Below, piece by piece: positions 37,584 through 45,742 of a stretch of DNA of 64,000 bases. Source of the stretch: Nocardioides sp. SYSU D00065. Its GTDB lineage: Bacteria > Actinomycetota > Actinomycetes > Propionibacteriales > Nocardioidaceae. The notes under the pieces are model-generated. The model saw only the letters and a program-made list of their open reading frames with translations, did no database searches and was not told the origin of the DNA. The DNA is taken from contig NZ_JAFMSX010000001.1 of assembly GCF_017916425.1 (NCBI RefSeq), positions 1,648,437 to 1,712,436 of the forward strand. The letters run 5' to 3'. The position numbers and the translations under genes were made by a program. Position 1 is the first letter of the stretch, and every line of letters begins with the position of its first letter.

Positions 37584-38650
37584 CAGGCCGGTCCCTGCCC
37601 CTGCGGTCGCTCGCGCCCGATCGCCTTGCGCAGCCGCTGCCGGGCGGCGGGCGGCACCATGGCGCGCACCGCGTGGGGCACCCGGTCGGCGCCACGTGCG
37701 GCCGGCGCCTGCGCGGCCGCCTCGCGACGCGCCTCGGCCGCGGCCGTGCGCCGCTGCGCGACGACCGTCGAGTGGGCGAAGGCCTCGGCGTCGGCGTACT
37801 GCGCGGCGTAGTCCGCGCGGAGCCGGTCGCACCACTGGTGGTGCTCCGGGGAGTCGTCGGAGGCGACGGCGGCGAGCGCTCGCCAGGTCTCGTCGGCGAG
37901 CTCGCGCAGCCGGTCGGGCACCCCGATGTCGTCCCACGTCATCGTCACCCGGCGCAGCGACGGGTCGATGAAGCGGTGCACCGCGGCGATGTCGACGGCC
38001 ATCGCGGTCTTCACCGCGTCCAGGTCGAAGGCCTCGCCGAGCGCGAAGACCGGCTGCGTCCAGTCGTCGAGCAGGTCGCCGTAGTGGACGAACGCGCGCT
38101 GCTGGCCGCGGGTGGCACGCTCGGTGTGGAGCATCATGTTGACCCACGCCGCGGTGCGGGTGACGGCTCCCTGGTCGGAGCCCGCGCCCATCTGGCCGTA
38201 GTAGGTCTGCTTGGAGCCGACCACCTCGGTGACCGGGCGCAGCATCGTGACGTACGACGACGTGGCGCCGCAGCGGTCGGCGGCCGCCCGCCACAGGCCG
38301 AGGAACCAGGCGGCGCGCGGGTCCTTGACGACGAGCTCGTCGGCGACGGCGAACTGCTCCTCGAGCCAGGCCGTGACGCGCTCGCGGGTCGCGTGGTCGG
38401 CGCTGGTCGTGCCGGTGTCGAGCCAGGCCCGCGGGCGGGCGTCGGAGACCTGGACGTTGCTGCGGGCCAGCAGCTGGGTGTGCAGGTCGACCACCCAGCG
38501 CGGCTCGCCGAAGCCCTTGGGGTTGGTGGCGTCGGCGACGACCTCCGGCTGGGGGACGTGCAGCCCGAGCGTGCGGAGGGTCCCGGCCATCGTGCTCGTG
38601 CCGCTTCGGCCCGACCCCACGACGAACACCACCCGACGTCGACTGGTCAT
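37583..38650 (-). CDS. Sulfotransferase-family protein
   Basis: A 355-residue P-loop protein. The PAPS 5'-phosphosulfate loop is VFVVGSGRSGTSTMAGTL (about residues 8-25) and the 3'-phosphate region is VVKDPRAAWFLGLW with a following RPVTEVVGS. This fits sulfotransferases that modify carbohydrates. It heads the operon sulfotransferase-GT2-GT2-GT2, so the cluster probably makes a sulfated surface glycan or glycolipid. ATG at 38650 begins MTSRRRVVFVVGSG; the 57 codons upstream cover a dispersed repeat and are not coding. The basic, Ala-rich C-terminal 50 residues may be disordered. Confidence 0.88.
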   Translation of the reverse strand: MTSRRRVVFVVGSGRSGTSTMAGTLRTLGLHVPQPEVVADATNPKGFGEPRWVVDLHTQLLARSNVQVSDARPRAWLDTGTTSADHATRERVTAWLEEQFAVADELVVKDPRAAWFLGLWRAAADRCGATSSYVTMLRPVTEVVGSKQTYYGQMGAGSDQGAVTRTAAWVNMMLHTERATRGQQRAFVHYGDLLDDWTQPVFALGEAFDLDAVKTAMAVDIAAVHRFIDPSLRRVTMTWDDIGVPDRLRELADETWRALAAVASDDSPEHHQWCDRLRADYAAQYADAEAFAHSTVVAQRRTAAAEARREAAAQAPAARGADRVPHAVRAMVPPAARQRLRKAIGRERPQGQGPA

Positions 38651-38719
38651 GCGCCGCAGCCTATCGGTGGGACCTGCGGCCGGGACGCGGTCGCCGGGTC
38701 GGCGGGGCTGGGGCGGCGA

Positions 38720-38790
38720 TGAGGGATCCCCGGCCGGCCGGGGATTCCTCAGGTTGTCGGCCCGTGCAAAGCCTGACAACCTCAGCGACC
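38720..38790. repeat. Dispersed three-hairpin repeat, copy C (right palindrome lost)
   Basis: The left GATCCCCGGCC palindrome is perfect and the core GTTGTCGGCC...AGCCTGACAAC is intact; the right palindrome found in copies A and B is replaced by an unrelated CGCCTGACAAGGG segment. It lies between the sulfotransferase start and the GH1 stop codon. Confidence 0.8.
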
Positions 38791-38854
38791 GCCTGACAAG
38801 GGCAGTCAGGGCTCGCTGCACCCGACCTCGAGCTGGTACGTCGCCAGCGGGCGC

Positions 38855-40180
38855 TCAGCGGTGCTGCGGCTGGGCCCGGATCAGGTCGGCGTACCACTGG
38901 AACGACCTCTTCGGGGTCCGCACGAGGGTGTCGTGGTCGACGTGCACGAGGCCGAAGCGCTGGGTGTAGCCCTCGGCCCACTCGAAGGTGTCCATCAGCG
39001 ACCAGCAGTAGTAGCCGCGTACGTCGACGCCGCGCGTGATCGCCTCCGAGACCGCGTTGACGTGGGCGCGGAGGTAGTCGATGCGGGGCTGGTCGTCCAC
39101 GATCCCCGACTCGTCGGGGCCCATGGTGTAGCTGCACCCGGACGCGGTGATGTAGATCGGCGGCAGCGCGGCGCGGAACCGGGCGCGGAACATCACCAGC
39201 CACTCGCGCAGCGCGTCGGGCACGATCGGCCGTCCCATGTCGGTGGTGGGGTAGCCCACGACCTCGCGCAGCTCGAAGGGCACCTCGGAGTCGTCGTCGG
39301 CGACCGCGACCTTCATCGGGTTGTAGTAGTTGACGCCGTAGAAGTCGAGCGGCTGGCGGATGGTCGCCAGGTCGCCGTCGGCGATGACGTCCTCGAACAG
39401 CGGCATCAGGTCGACGGGGTAGCGCCCGAGCAGCATCGGCTCGAGGAAGGTGCCGTTCCACAGGGCGTCGAAGATCTTGCTCGCCCCGACGTCGGCGTCG
39501 TCGTCGCTCGCGGGCCAGATCGGCGCATGGTTGTTCGCGCAGCCGATGGAGGCCGCGCCGGCCCGGCGCAGCTCGATCGCCGCGCGGCCGTGGGCCAGCA
39601 GCAGGTGGTGCACGGCGGGCAGGCAGTCGAAGTACAGCGCCTTGCCCGGCGCGTGGGCGCCCATGCCGTAGCCGAGGATCGAGGCGGCGTTGGGCTCGTT
39701 GACCGGGATCCAGTGCTCGACGCGGTCGGCGAGCCGCTCGCCCACGACCGCGGCGTAGTCGGCGAACCGCTCGACGGTGTCGCGGTTGAGCCAGCCGCCG
39801 TCGTCCTCGAGCGCCTGGGGCAGGTCCCAGTGGTAGAGCGTGGCCATCGGCTGCTGCCCGTGGGCCAGCAGCGTGTCGACGAGCCGGTCGTAGAACGCCA
39901 GGCCCTGCTCGTTGACCGGACCGCGGCCGCTCGGCTGCACCCGCGGCCAGGCGATCGAGAAGCGGTATCCGCCCGTGCCGAGCTGCTGCATCAGCGCGAC
40001 GTCCGCGTCGACGCGGTGGTAGTGGTCGCAGGCGACCTCGCCGGTGCTGCCGTCGACGATCCGGCCGGGCTGGGCGCTGAAGGTGTCCCAGATGCTGGGG
40101 CCCCGCCCGTCCTCGGACACCGCGCCCTCCACCGGGTAGCTGGCCGTGCCCGTCCCGAACCGGAACCCGGGCGGCAGCAT
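38855..40180 (-). CDS. GH1 beta-glucosidase homologue lacking the catalytic nucleophile
   Basis: A 441-residue glycoside hydrolase family 1 protein: FRFGTGTASYPVEGA at the N-terminus, the acid/base glutamate in PVNEPNAAS, and YYCWSLMDTFEWAEGY near the end. The nucleophile motif, normally I-T-E-N/S-G, reads YITASGCSY: the glutamate is alanine, encoded by GCG at 39143-39145 (about residue 346). All other conserved parts are intact. As written it cannot perform normal retaining hydrolysis; it may be a binding protein, a transglycosylase of unusual mechanism, or a recent point mutant. The start at 40180 has AGGA seven bases upstream; an ATG at 40216 would leave only six bases to the divergent pirin start. 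Confidence 0.88.
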   Translation of the reverse strand: MLPPGFRFGTGTASYPVEGAVSEDGRGPSIWDTFSAQPGRIVDGSTGEVACDHYHRVDADVALMQQLGTGGYRFSIAWPRVQPSGRGPVNEQGLAFYDRLVDTLLAHGQQPMATLYHWDLPQALEDDGGWLNRDTVERFADYAAVVGERLADRVEHWIPVNEPNAASILGYGMGAHAPGKALYFDCLPAVHHLLLAHGRAAIELRRAGAASIGCANNHAPIWPASDDDADVGASKIFDALWNGTFLEPMLLGRYPVDLMPLFEDVIADGDLATIRQPLDFYGVNYYNPMKVAVADDDSEVPFELREVVGYPTTDMGRPIVPDALREWLVMFRARFRAALPPIYITASGCSYTMGPDESGIVDDQPRIDYLRAHVNAVSEAITRGVDVRGYYCWSLMDTFEWAEGYTQRFGLVHVDHDTLVRTPKRSFQWYADLIRAQPQHR

Positions 40181-40222
40181 GGGGAAGTCCTGCAGGGGAG
40201 GCACATCAGCGAACATATCCGC

Positions 40223-40903
40223 ATGAGCACGGTGCTGTACGTCGGTTCCCGGAGGTCGTCGTCGACCGCCGCTGGGCGGGTGACGCACCACTCCTTCTCC
40301 TTCGGTCCCCACTACGACCCCGCCAACCTGGGCTTCGGTCCCCTGGTGTGCCACAACGACGACCGGCTCGACCCGGGTGCGGGCTACCCCGAGCACCCCC
40401 ACTCCGAGCTGGAGATCGTCACCTGGGTCCTCGAGGGCGCGCTCGTGCACACCGACTCGACCGGCGCTCGCCACGTCGTGGAGGCCGGCCACGCGCAGGT
40501 CCTGTCGGCCGGCGCGGGCATCCGGCACAGCGAGGTCGCCGACGCCTCCTCCGGACGCTGCCGGTTCGTCCAGGCCTGGCTCGCACCGAGCCGACCGGGC
40601 GGTGCGCCGTCGTACGTCCGGGGCGAGGCGCCGGCGCCGGGCACCGGGCTGGCCGAGGTGGTGGGCGGCGACGGCCTGCCGATCGGCGCCCGCGGCGCCC
40701 GCCTGCTCGTGGCCCGGCTGGCCAACGGGCAGTCGGTCACGCTGCCGCAGGACCCGCGACAGCACGTCTTCGCCGCCACCGGGGCGGCGGAGGTCGCCGG
40801 CCTCGCGCTGGGCGCCGGCGACGCGGTCCGCCTCGCCGACGAGCCTGGTCACGTCGTCACCGCGCGCGCCGACGCCGAGCTCCTGGTCTGGTCCTTCGCC
40901 TGA
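40223..40903 (+). CDS. Pirin-family protein
   Basis: A 226-residue double-cupin protein. The N-terminal cupin has the pirin features SFSFGPHYDPANLGFGPLVCHNDD and the metal-binding histidines and glutamate in PEHPHSELEIVTWVLEGALVHTDS, then AGAGIRHSE. Pirins bind Fe(II) and include quercetinases and redox-dependent regulators; the role here is unknown. The start codon is only 42 bp from that of the divergent GH1 gene, and there is no ribosome-binding site at the usual distance, so leaderless translation is possible. A strong hairpin terminator follows 26 bp after the stop. Confidence 0.9.
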   Translation: MSTVLYVGSRRSSSTAAGRVTHHSFSFGPHYDPANLGFGPLVCHNDDRLDPGAGYPEHPHSELEIVTWVLEGALVHTDSTGARHVVEAGHAQVLSAGAGIRHSEVADASSGRCRFVQAWLAPSRPGGAPSYVRGEAPAPGTGLAEVVGGDGLPIGARGARLLVARLANGQSVTLPQDPRQHVFAATGAAEVAGLALGAGDAVRLADEPGHVVTARADAELLVWSFA

Positions 40904-40929
40904 GCCGCGGCCGAGGCCGCGCGACGGCC

Positions 40930-40957
40930 GGCGCGCCCGGGTCGGCCCGGGCGCGCC
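40930..40957. terminator. Bidirectional terminator hairpin
   Basis: A perfect 12-bp G+C stem (GGCGCGCCCGGG and its complement) with a TCGG tetraloop between the convergent pirin and amidase genes. No U-tract. Confidence 0.75.
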
Positions 40958-40972
40958 AGCCGCACGAGGCAG

Positions 40973-43900
40973 CTACGTCCTCCTGCGCTTGGCGACGACC
41001 TTGAGGTGGAGCGTCCTGCTCGTGGCCGCGGCGTACTCCTCGCCGGCGACGACGTGCAGGCGGATCTTGTGCTTGCCGGCCTTCAGCTTCGGCAGCGTGA
41101 TCGTCCGCCTGCCGGTCACCGACCGCGAGCGGACCACCTTGGCGCCGTCGTACACCAGGACCGTCGACGTGCCGGCGGCGCTGATCGCGACCCGGACCTT
41201 CGCCTTCTTCCCGACGGCGACCTTGGTCCTGACGAGCTTGGCGGTGACGCTCGGCGCTGCCTTCGCCACCTTGAGCGTCGCCGTGGCGGCGCTCGCGCTG
41301 ACCGTCGGCGAGCCGGCGTACGACGCCGTCACCAGGTGGGTGCCCACCGGCGTGCCGGCCGGCAGGGTGACGGTGGCCGTGCCGCCGGCGAGGGTGCCGG
41401 TGACGCTCGTGCCTGCGACCTCGACGGTGACGGCGCCGGTGACCGCGGCGTCCGCAGCGACGGTGACGGTCGCCGTGGTGGCGGTGCCGTACGTCGTCGC
41501 GGTGGACCCGAGGCTGACCGAGGTGGTCGACGCTGCCGGGCCGCTCCAGGCCAGGGCCGGGGCGAACTCGGTGCGCACCGCGGCCTTGGCCTGCTGCTCG
41601 ACGGCGTAGGCGTAGCCGAGGACGGCGGCGTCGTCCCAGGCCCGACCGACGATCTGCACGCTGTTGGACTGTCCCTCGTCGTTGGCGCCGATCGGCAGGA
41701 TCGCCGTCGGAAGGCCGACGCTCTGGGTGATGACCCCCGAGGCCCGGTCGGAGCTCATGATCGCCGAGGAGGCGTCGTTGTTGCCGACGCTGCTGAGGAA
41801 GCCCGGGTAGATCACCGCGTCCACGGACCGGCCGAAGGCGGTGTCCATCCACGTGTCGGCGTTGACCTTGTAGGCGTCGCGGCGGGCCAGGAGGTTGGCG
41901 ACGCTCGTGTCGTCCATCGGGTTGTAGCTGTAGTTGCTGGAGACGTTGTAGGGCAGGTTCGCCTGGTTCTCCAGGAGCTCCTCCGCGGTCATCGGGAAGG
42001 TCGCCGGACGCTCCTCGGCGATGTAGCGCTCCCAGCCCTCCGAGCCCGCGTTGCCCGTGGTCGGGCCGACGGCCGGCGGGTTGGTGGGCGCCGTCGCGGC
42101 CCCCGCGGGCAGCGCGACGAGCGTGCCGCCCGCCGCCTCGATCGCGGCGCGGGCGTCGGCCAGCGCCACCGCGCCGGCGTTGTCGTCGACGATCGCGGTG
42201 GAGGCGAAGGAGGTGGGCACGTAGCCGATCACCTTGCCCTGGAGGGAGTCGCTCCTCAGCGACGACTTCCACTCGGCCGGGCGCAGGCTGTTGTCCACCC
42301 GGCTGGTGAGCAGGTCGTCGGGGTTGTTGCCGGTCGCCCGCGTCGAGGTGGCGTCCAGCAGCGACGCCACGTCGGTGACCGACTTGGCCATCGGGCCGGC
42401 GTAGTCGGTCGCCCACGTCAGCGGCATGACGCCGTTGGTGCTGGCGAGACCGTCGGTGCCGCGGAACGTCGTCAGGCCGGCACCGGTCGACGGGGCGTAC
42501 AGCGAGACGCCGGTCTGGGTGCCCATCGCCGCGGCCGCGAGGTCGGCGGCGACCGCGGTGGCCGAGCCGCCGCTGGAGCCGAACGACGTCTTGGAGGGGT
42601 AGAGCGCGTTCCAGACCTGCTTGAAGCCGCTCTCGCTGAAGGAGCCGGAGTTGGCGAACTCCGAGAGCACGGTCTTGCCGATGATCACGGCGCCGGCCTC
42701 GCGCAGCTTGGCGACCTGCCAGGCGTCCTTCTCGGGCTCCCAGTCCTTCAGGGCGAGGGTGCCGCCCGAGGTGGGCATGTCCTTGGTGTCGTAGATGTCC
42801 TTGAGCGCGATCGGGATGCCGAGCAGGTCGCCGGTGCGACCGGCCCGACGCGCCTCGTCGGCGGCGAGCGCCTGGGCGACCGCGTCCTTCGCCACGGTGA
42901 TGAACGAGTGGAAGCCGAGGGCGCCGCCGTCGTAGGCCTCGATCCGGTCGAGGTAGGCCTTGGTGACCTGGACCGAGGTGACCTTGCCCGCGACCATGTC
43001 GGCCTGGAGGTCCGCGATGGTCTTGCCGGTGACGTCGTAGGCGACGTCGGTGGTGTGCTGCACCTCCTCCGCGGCGGCCGGCAGCTTCAGCGGCTCCGCG
43101 CCGGCGCAGGCGGTGGCGTACGGGGCGAGGTCGAGGTTCTGCAGCGTGCAGATCTCGTCGATGCTGAGCGCCGAGAGGTCGGGCGCGGTCGCCAGTGCGG
43201 CGGTGTCCGCCGCGATCTGGGTGGTGTCGCCGAGCGCACCGACGACGACGTACTGCATGAGGGACTCGGTGGCGCCGGGCTCGATCGTGAGGGTACGGAC
43301 GAAGCCGAGGTCGTTGGCCCGGCTGCCGGTCGGGACGTACGCCGTGCGGAACGGGTTCGACTGCTGGTCGCCCAGCGACGTCACGCCGGTGCCGACGACG
43401 ACCCCGGTGGGACGCGTGTTGCCCGGGGTGGTCGCGGCGACCCAGGTGTCGGCCGGACCGACGGCGGCGTCGCCGCTGCTCGAGGCGCTGATGGTGGCCT
43501 TGTTCGGGCTGGTCGTGGCCGTGAGGCCGGAGCCCAGCGAGCCGCCGAAGGACACGTCGATGACGATCGAGCTGGTCGAGGTGTTGGTGAAGGTGTCGAA
43601 GAAGCTCGTGGCGTTGCGCGCCGCGCTGACCTGGACCTTGCGGGTCATCAGCACGTCCCCGAGACGCACCGACCGCGTGGACGCGTAGGAGCCCGGCGCG
43701 GTCGCCGTCAGGCCGAAGCCGCGCATCATCTGGTCGTTCATCCGCGGCTCCTCGCCGGCGGGCGCGTCGACGTGGACGAAGAGGTTGCCGAAGCCCTCCA
43801 TCCGGGACCCGCTCACGTTGCGGATCGAGCCGGTGTCGAGGCCGGGGCGGCGGGCGTCGTTGATGTTGATCGTCGCGCCGTTGGCGGTGGCGACGCTGGT

Positions 43901-44008
43901 CAGCGCCTGCGCGGTCGGCGTGAGAGTGAGGGTGCCGACAGCGACCGCCGCGATCGCCGGCAGGGCGACCAGGCGGGCGGCGCGGCGCCCGGGGGTGAGG
44001 AAGGACAT
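40973..44008 (-). CDS. Large secreted amidase-signature protein with C-terminal Ig-like domains
   Basis: A 1,011-residue exported protein. The signal peptide spans about residues 1-36 (basic PGRRAARL, then a hydrophobic run, cleavage near AQA). Residues about 50-290 form a beta-rich N-terminal domain; about 330-800 is the amidase-signature enzyme with the catalytic lysine in ALKDIYDTKDMPTSGG, the cis-serine in SFGSSGGSATAVAADL and the nucleophile region GTQTGVSLYAPST (usually GGS). Residues about 830-1011 contain bacterial Ig-like repeats (ATVTVAADAAVTGAVTVEVAGT) and a basic end. It probably hydrolyses amide bonds outside the cell, for instance in peptides or cell-wall material. Family amidases are usually about 500 residues, so this is a heavily decorated version. 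Confidence 0.9.
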   Translation of the reverse strand: MSFLTPGRRAARLVALPAIAAVAVGTLTLTPTAQALTSVATANGATININDARRPGLDTGSIRNVSGSRMEGFGNLFVHVDAPAGEEPRMNDQMMRGFGLTATAPGSYASTRSVRLGDVLMTRKVQVSAARNATSFFDTFTNTSTSSIVIDVSFGGSLGSGLTATTSPNKATISASSSGDAAVGPADTWVAATTPGNTRPTGVVVGTGVTSLGDQQSNPFRTAYVPTGSRANDLGFVRTLTIEPGATESLMQYVVVGALGDTTQIAADTAALATAPDLSALSIDEICTLQNLDLAPYATACAGAEPLKLPAAAEEVQHTTDVAYDVTGKTIADLQADMVAGKVTSVQVTKAYLDRIEAYDGGALGFHSFITVAKDAVAQALAADEARRAGRTGDLLGIPIALKDIYDTKDMPTSGGTLALKDWEPEKDAWQVAKLREAGAVIIGKTVLSEFANSGSFSESGFKQVWNALYPSKTSFGSSGGSATAVAADLAAAAMGTQTGVSLYAPSTGAGLTTFRGTDGLASTNGVMPLTWATDYAGPMAKSVTDVASLLDATSTRATGNNPDDLLTSRVDNSLRPAEWKSSLRSDSLQGKVIGYVPTSFASTAIVDDNAGAVALADARAAIEAAGGTLVALPAGAATAPTNPPAVGPTTGNAGSEGWERYIAEERPATFPMTAEELLENQANLPYNVSSNYSYNPMDDTSVANLLARRDAYKVNADTWMDTAFGRSVDAVIYPGFLSSVGNNDASSAIMSSDRASGVITQSVGLPTAILPIGANDEGQSNSVQIVGRAWDDAAVLGYAYAVEQQAKAAVRTEFAPALAWSGPAASTTSVSLGSTATTYGTATTATVTVAADAAVTGAVTVEVAGTSVTGTLAGGTATVTLPAGTPVGTHLVTASYAGSPTVSASAATATLKVAKAAPSVTAKLVRTKVAVGKKAKVRVAISAAGTSTVLVYDGAKVVRSRSVTGRRTITLPKLKAGKHKIRLHVVAGEEYAAATSRTLHLKVVAKRRRT

Positions 44009-44048
44009 GTGGGATCGAGCGCCTCTCGGGGGGACGGGGATGGCGCTG

Positions 44049-44069
44049 CATGTCTAGAAGCCGGACATG
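44049..44069. promoter_or_regulatory. Inverted repeat upstream of the amidase gene
   Basis: CATGTC and GACATG arms separated by nine bases, 41 bp upstream of the amidase start codon, overlapping its probable promoter. It may be a regulator site; no specific regulator is identified. Confidence 0.35.
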
Positions 44070-44112
44070 TCGGCGGACGGCGGCCTGCATTTCGCCCATG
44101 TAACGTTTCAAG

Positions 44113-44141
44113 AGGGCGGCCCCCAGCGGCGGCGCCGCCCT
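44113..44141 (-). terminator. Terminator-like hairpin at the end of the flavoprotein gene
   Basis: Eight-base arms (AGGGCGGC and its complement) with a 13-base loop, beginning inside the stop codon of the gene at 44140-45720 and followed on the minus strand by CTTGAAAC. Confidence 0.5.
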
Positions 44142-45720
44142 ACGGGATCAGCACACCCGGGTTGAGGATGCCCCGCGGGTCGAGCTCCGCCTTCACCGCG
44201 CGCAGCATCCGGACCCCGGCCTCGCCGACCTCCTGCGCGAACCACGGCTTGTGGTCGGTGCCCACGGCGTGGTGGTGGGTGATCGTGGCGCCGGCGGCGA
44301 TGATCGCGTCGCTGGCCGCCGACTTGGCGGCCGCCCACTGCGCGACCGGGTCCGCGTCCTCCCGGGCCGCGACGGTGAAGTAGAGCGAGCACCCCGTCTC
44401 GTAGACGTGCGAGACGTGGCACAGCACCAGCGCCCCGGCGCCGAGCGCGGCGCCCAGCGCGTTTCGCACGTCGGCGTGGAGTCGCGCCCGGTTCGACCAG
44501 AACGTGGCCGTCTCCAGGGTCTCGACGAGCACGCCGTGGTCCAGCAGCGCGTCGCGCAGGTACGGCGCGGCGAACCGTCCGCGCGCCCACGTCTCCCCCG
44601 GCTCGGTCCCGAGCGCCGTGCCCCCGAGCCCGCCCAGGACGGCCGAGACGGCGGCTCGCCGCGCCTCGACCTGCTCGGCGCTGCCCTCGTAGCCGGTGAC
44701 CATCAGGCAGCCAGGGTCCTCGCTCGCGCCGATCGAGGACGGGTCGGCCAGGTTGATCGCCGTCTCCGCCTCGTCGGAGAGCCGCAGCACCGTGGGCAGC
44801 AGCCCGGCCTGGGCGAGGGTGCGCATCGCGTCGCAGCCGGCGTCGAACGACGGCCAGCGCCAGGCCTCGTACGTCGTGGCCTCGGGTGCGCGGCGTACGC
44901 GGACGGTGACCGCGGTGAGGACGCCGAAGGTGCCCTCGGAGCCGAGCAGCAGCTGGCGCAGGTCGGGGCCGGCCGCGCTCGCGGGAGCCGAGCCGAGGTC
45001 GAGCGACCCGGTGGGCGTGGCGACCCGGAGGCCGACGACCATCGCGTCGAAGCGGCCGTAGCCGGCGCTGGCCTGGCCGCTCGAGCGGGTCGCGGCGAAC
45101 CCTCCGATCGAGGCGTGCTCGAAGGACTGGGGGTAGTGGCCGAGGGTCAGCCCGTGGGCGGCGAGCAGCTCCTCCGCCTCCGGGCCGCGCAGGCCCGGCT
45201 CCAGCGTCGCGGTCATCGACACCGGGTCGACCGCGAGGAGTCGCCTCATCCGACCCAGGTCGAGGCTGACCAGCCCGGCGTAGCCGTCGCGCCGGGCCGC
45301 GAGGCCACCGCTGACACTGGTGCCGCCACCGAAGGGCACGACCGCCACCCGGTGCTCGTCGGCCCAGGCGAGCACGGCCGCCACCTCCGCGTGGCCGTCG
45401 GGACGGACGACTGCGTCGGGCGCGTCGCCGAGGTCGCCCGCGCGGGCCCGCAGCAGGTCGGGGGTCGACTTGCCGCGGGCGCGCAGGACGCGGGTCGCGT
45501 CGTCGACGATGACGTGCTCGTCGCCGATCGCCGCGCGCAGGGCGTCGAGCACGGGCTCGTCGAGTGCGCTCGGCGCAGGGGCGGTGTCGGTCGCGAGCGG
45601 GCGGTCCTGCAGGCCGAACGCGAGCTCGACCAGCTCGAGCGCCGACGCCGCCAGGCGATGGGCGGCGGCGGGGTCGCCCCAGCGCTGCGGGTGCATCTCG
45701 GGGACCGGGGTCGGGGACAT
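44140..45720 (-). CDS. FAD-linked oxidase, alkyldihydroxyacetonephosphate synthase-like
   Basis: A 526-residue flavoprotein of the vanillyl-alcohol-oxidase/GlcD superfamily. The FAD-binding PCMH domain covers about residues 95-280 (VVPFGGGTSVSGGL; SFEHASIGGFAATRSSGQAS; GSEGTFGVLTAVTVRVR). The C-terminal histidine-rich loop HHHAVGTDHKPWF (about residues 485-497) is the hallmark of the alkyl-DHAP synthase branch, which makes the ether bond of ether lipids. It is divergent from a TetR gene followed by glpD; I know the same trio from Mycobacterium tuberculosis (Rv2249c-Rv2251). The true substrate in bacteria is unproven, and D-lactate or glycolate dehydrogenase activity is the alternative. Confidence 0.88.
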   Translation of the reverse strand: MSPTPVPEMHPQRWGDPAAAHRLAASALELVELAFGLQDRPLATDTAPAPSALDEPVLDALRAAIGDEHVIVDDATRVLRARGKSTPDLLRARAGDLGDAPDAVVRPDGHAEVAAVLAWADEHRVAVVPFGGGTSVSGGLAARRDGYAGLVSLDLGRMRRLLAVDPVSMTATLEPGLRGPEAEELLAAHGLTLGHYPQSFEHASIGGFAATRSSGQASAGYGRFDAMVVGLRVATPTGSLDLGSAPASAAGPDLRQLLLGSEGTFGVLTAVTVRVRRAPEATTYEAWRWPSFDAGCDAMRTLAQAGLLPTVLRLSDEAETAINLADPSSIGASEDPGCLMVTGYEGSAEQVEARRAAVSAVLGGLGGTALGTEPGETWARGRFAAPYLRDALLDHGVLVETLETATFWSNRARLHADVRNALGAALGAGALVLCHVSHVYETGCSLYFTVAAREDADPVAQWAAAKSAASDAIIAAGATITHHHAVGTDHKPWFAQEVGEAGVRMLRAVKAELDPRGILNPGVLIP

Positions 45721-45732
45721 GCGTTACAGTGT

Positions 45733-45742
45733 GACATATGTC
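45733..45742. promoter_or_regulatory. Palindrome overlapping the TetR start codon
   Basis: GACATATGTC is a perfect 10-bp palindrome, flanked by GTGAC and GTCAC direct surroundings, and includes the TetR gene's ATG. Only 17 bp separate the two divergent start codons, so a TetR dimer bound here would block both genes. Confidence 0.5.

Noticed and set aside
34629..37811. 1,060-residue open frame opposite the glycosyltransferase genes
   Set aside because: Antisense shadow of three recognisable genes; the composition (His/Arg/Gly/Val-rich, no motifs) is typical of high G+C antisense frames.
41006..44383. 1,125-residue open frame opposite the amidase
   Set aside because: Antisense shadow; the amidase on the other strand has a signal peptide and catalytic motifs, this frame has none.
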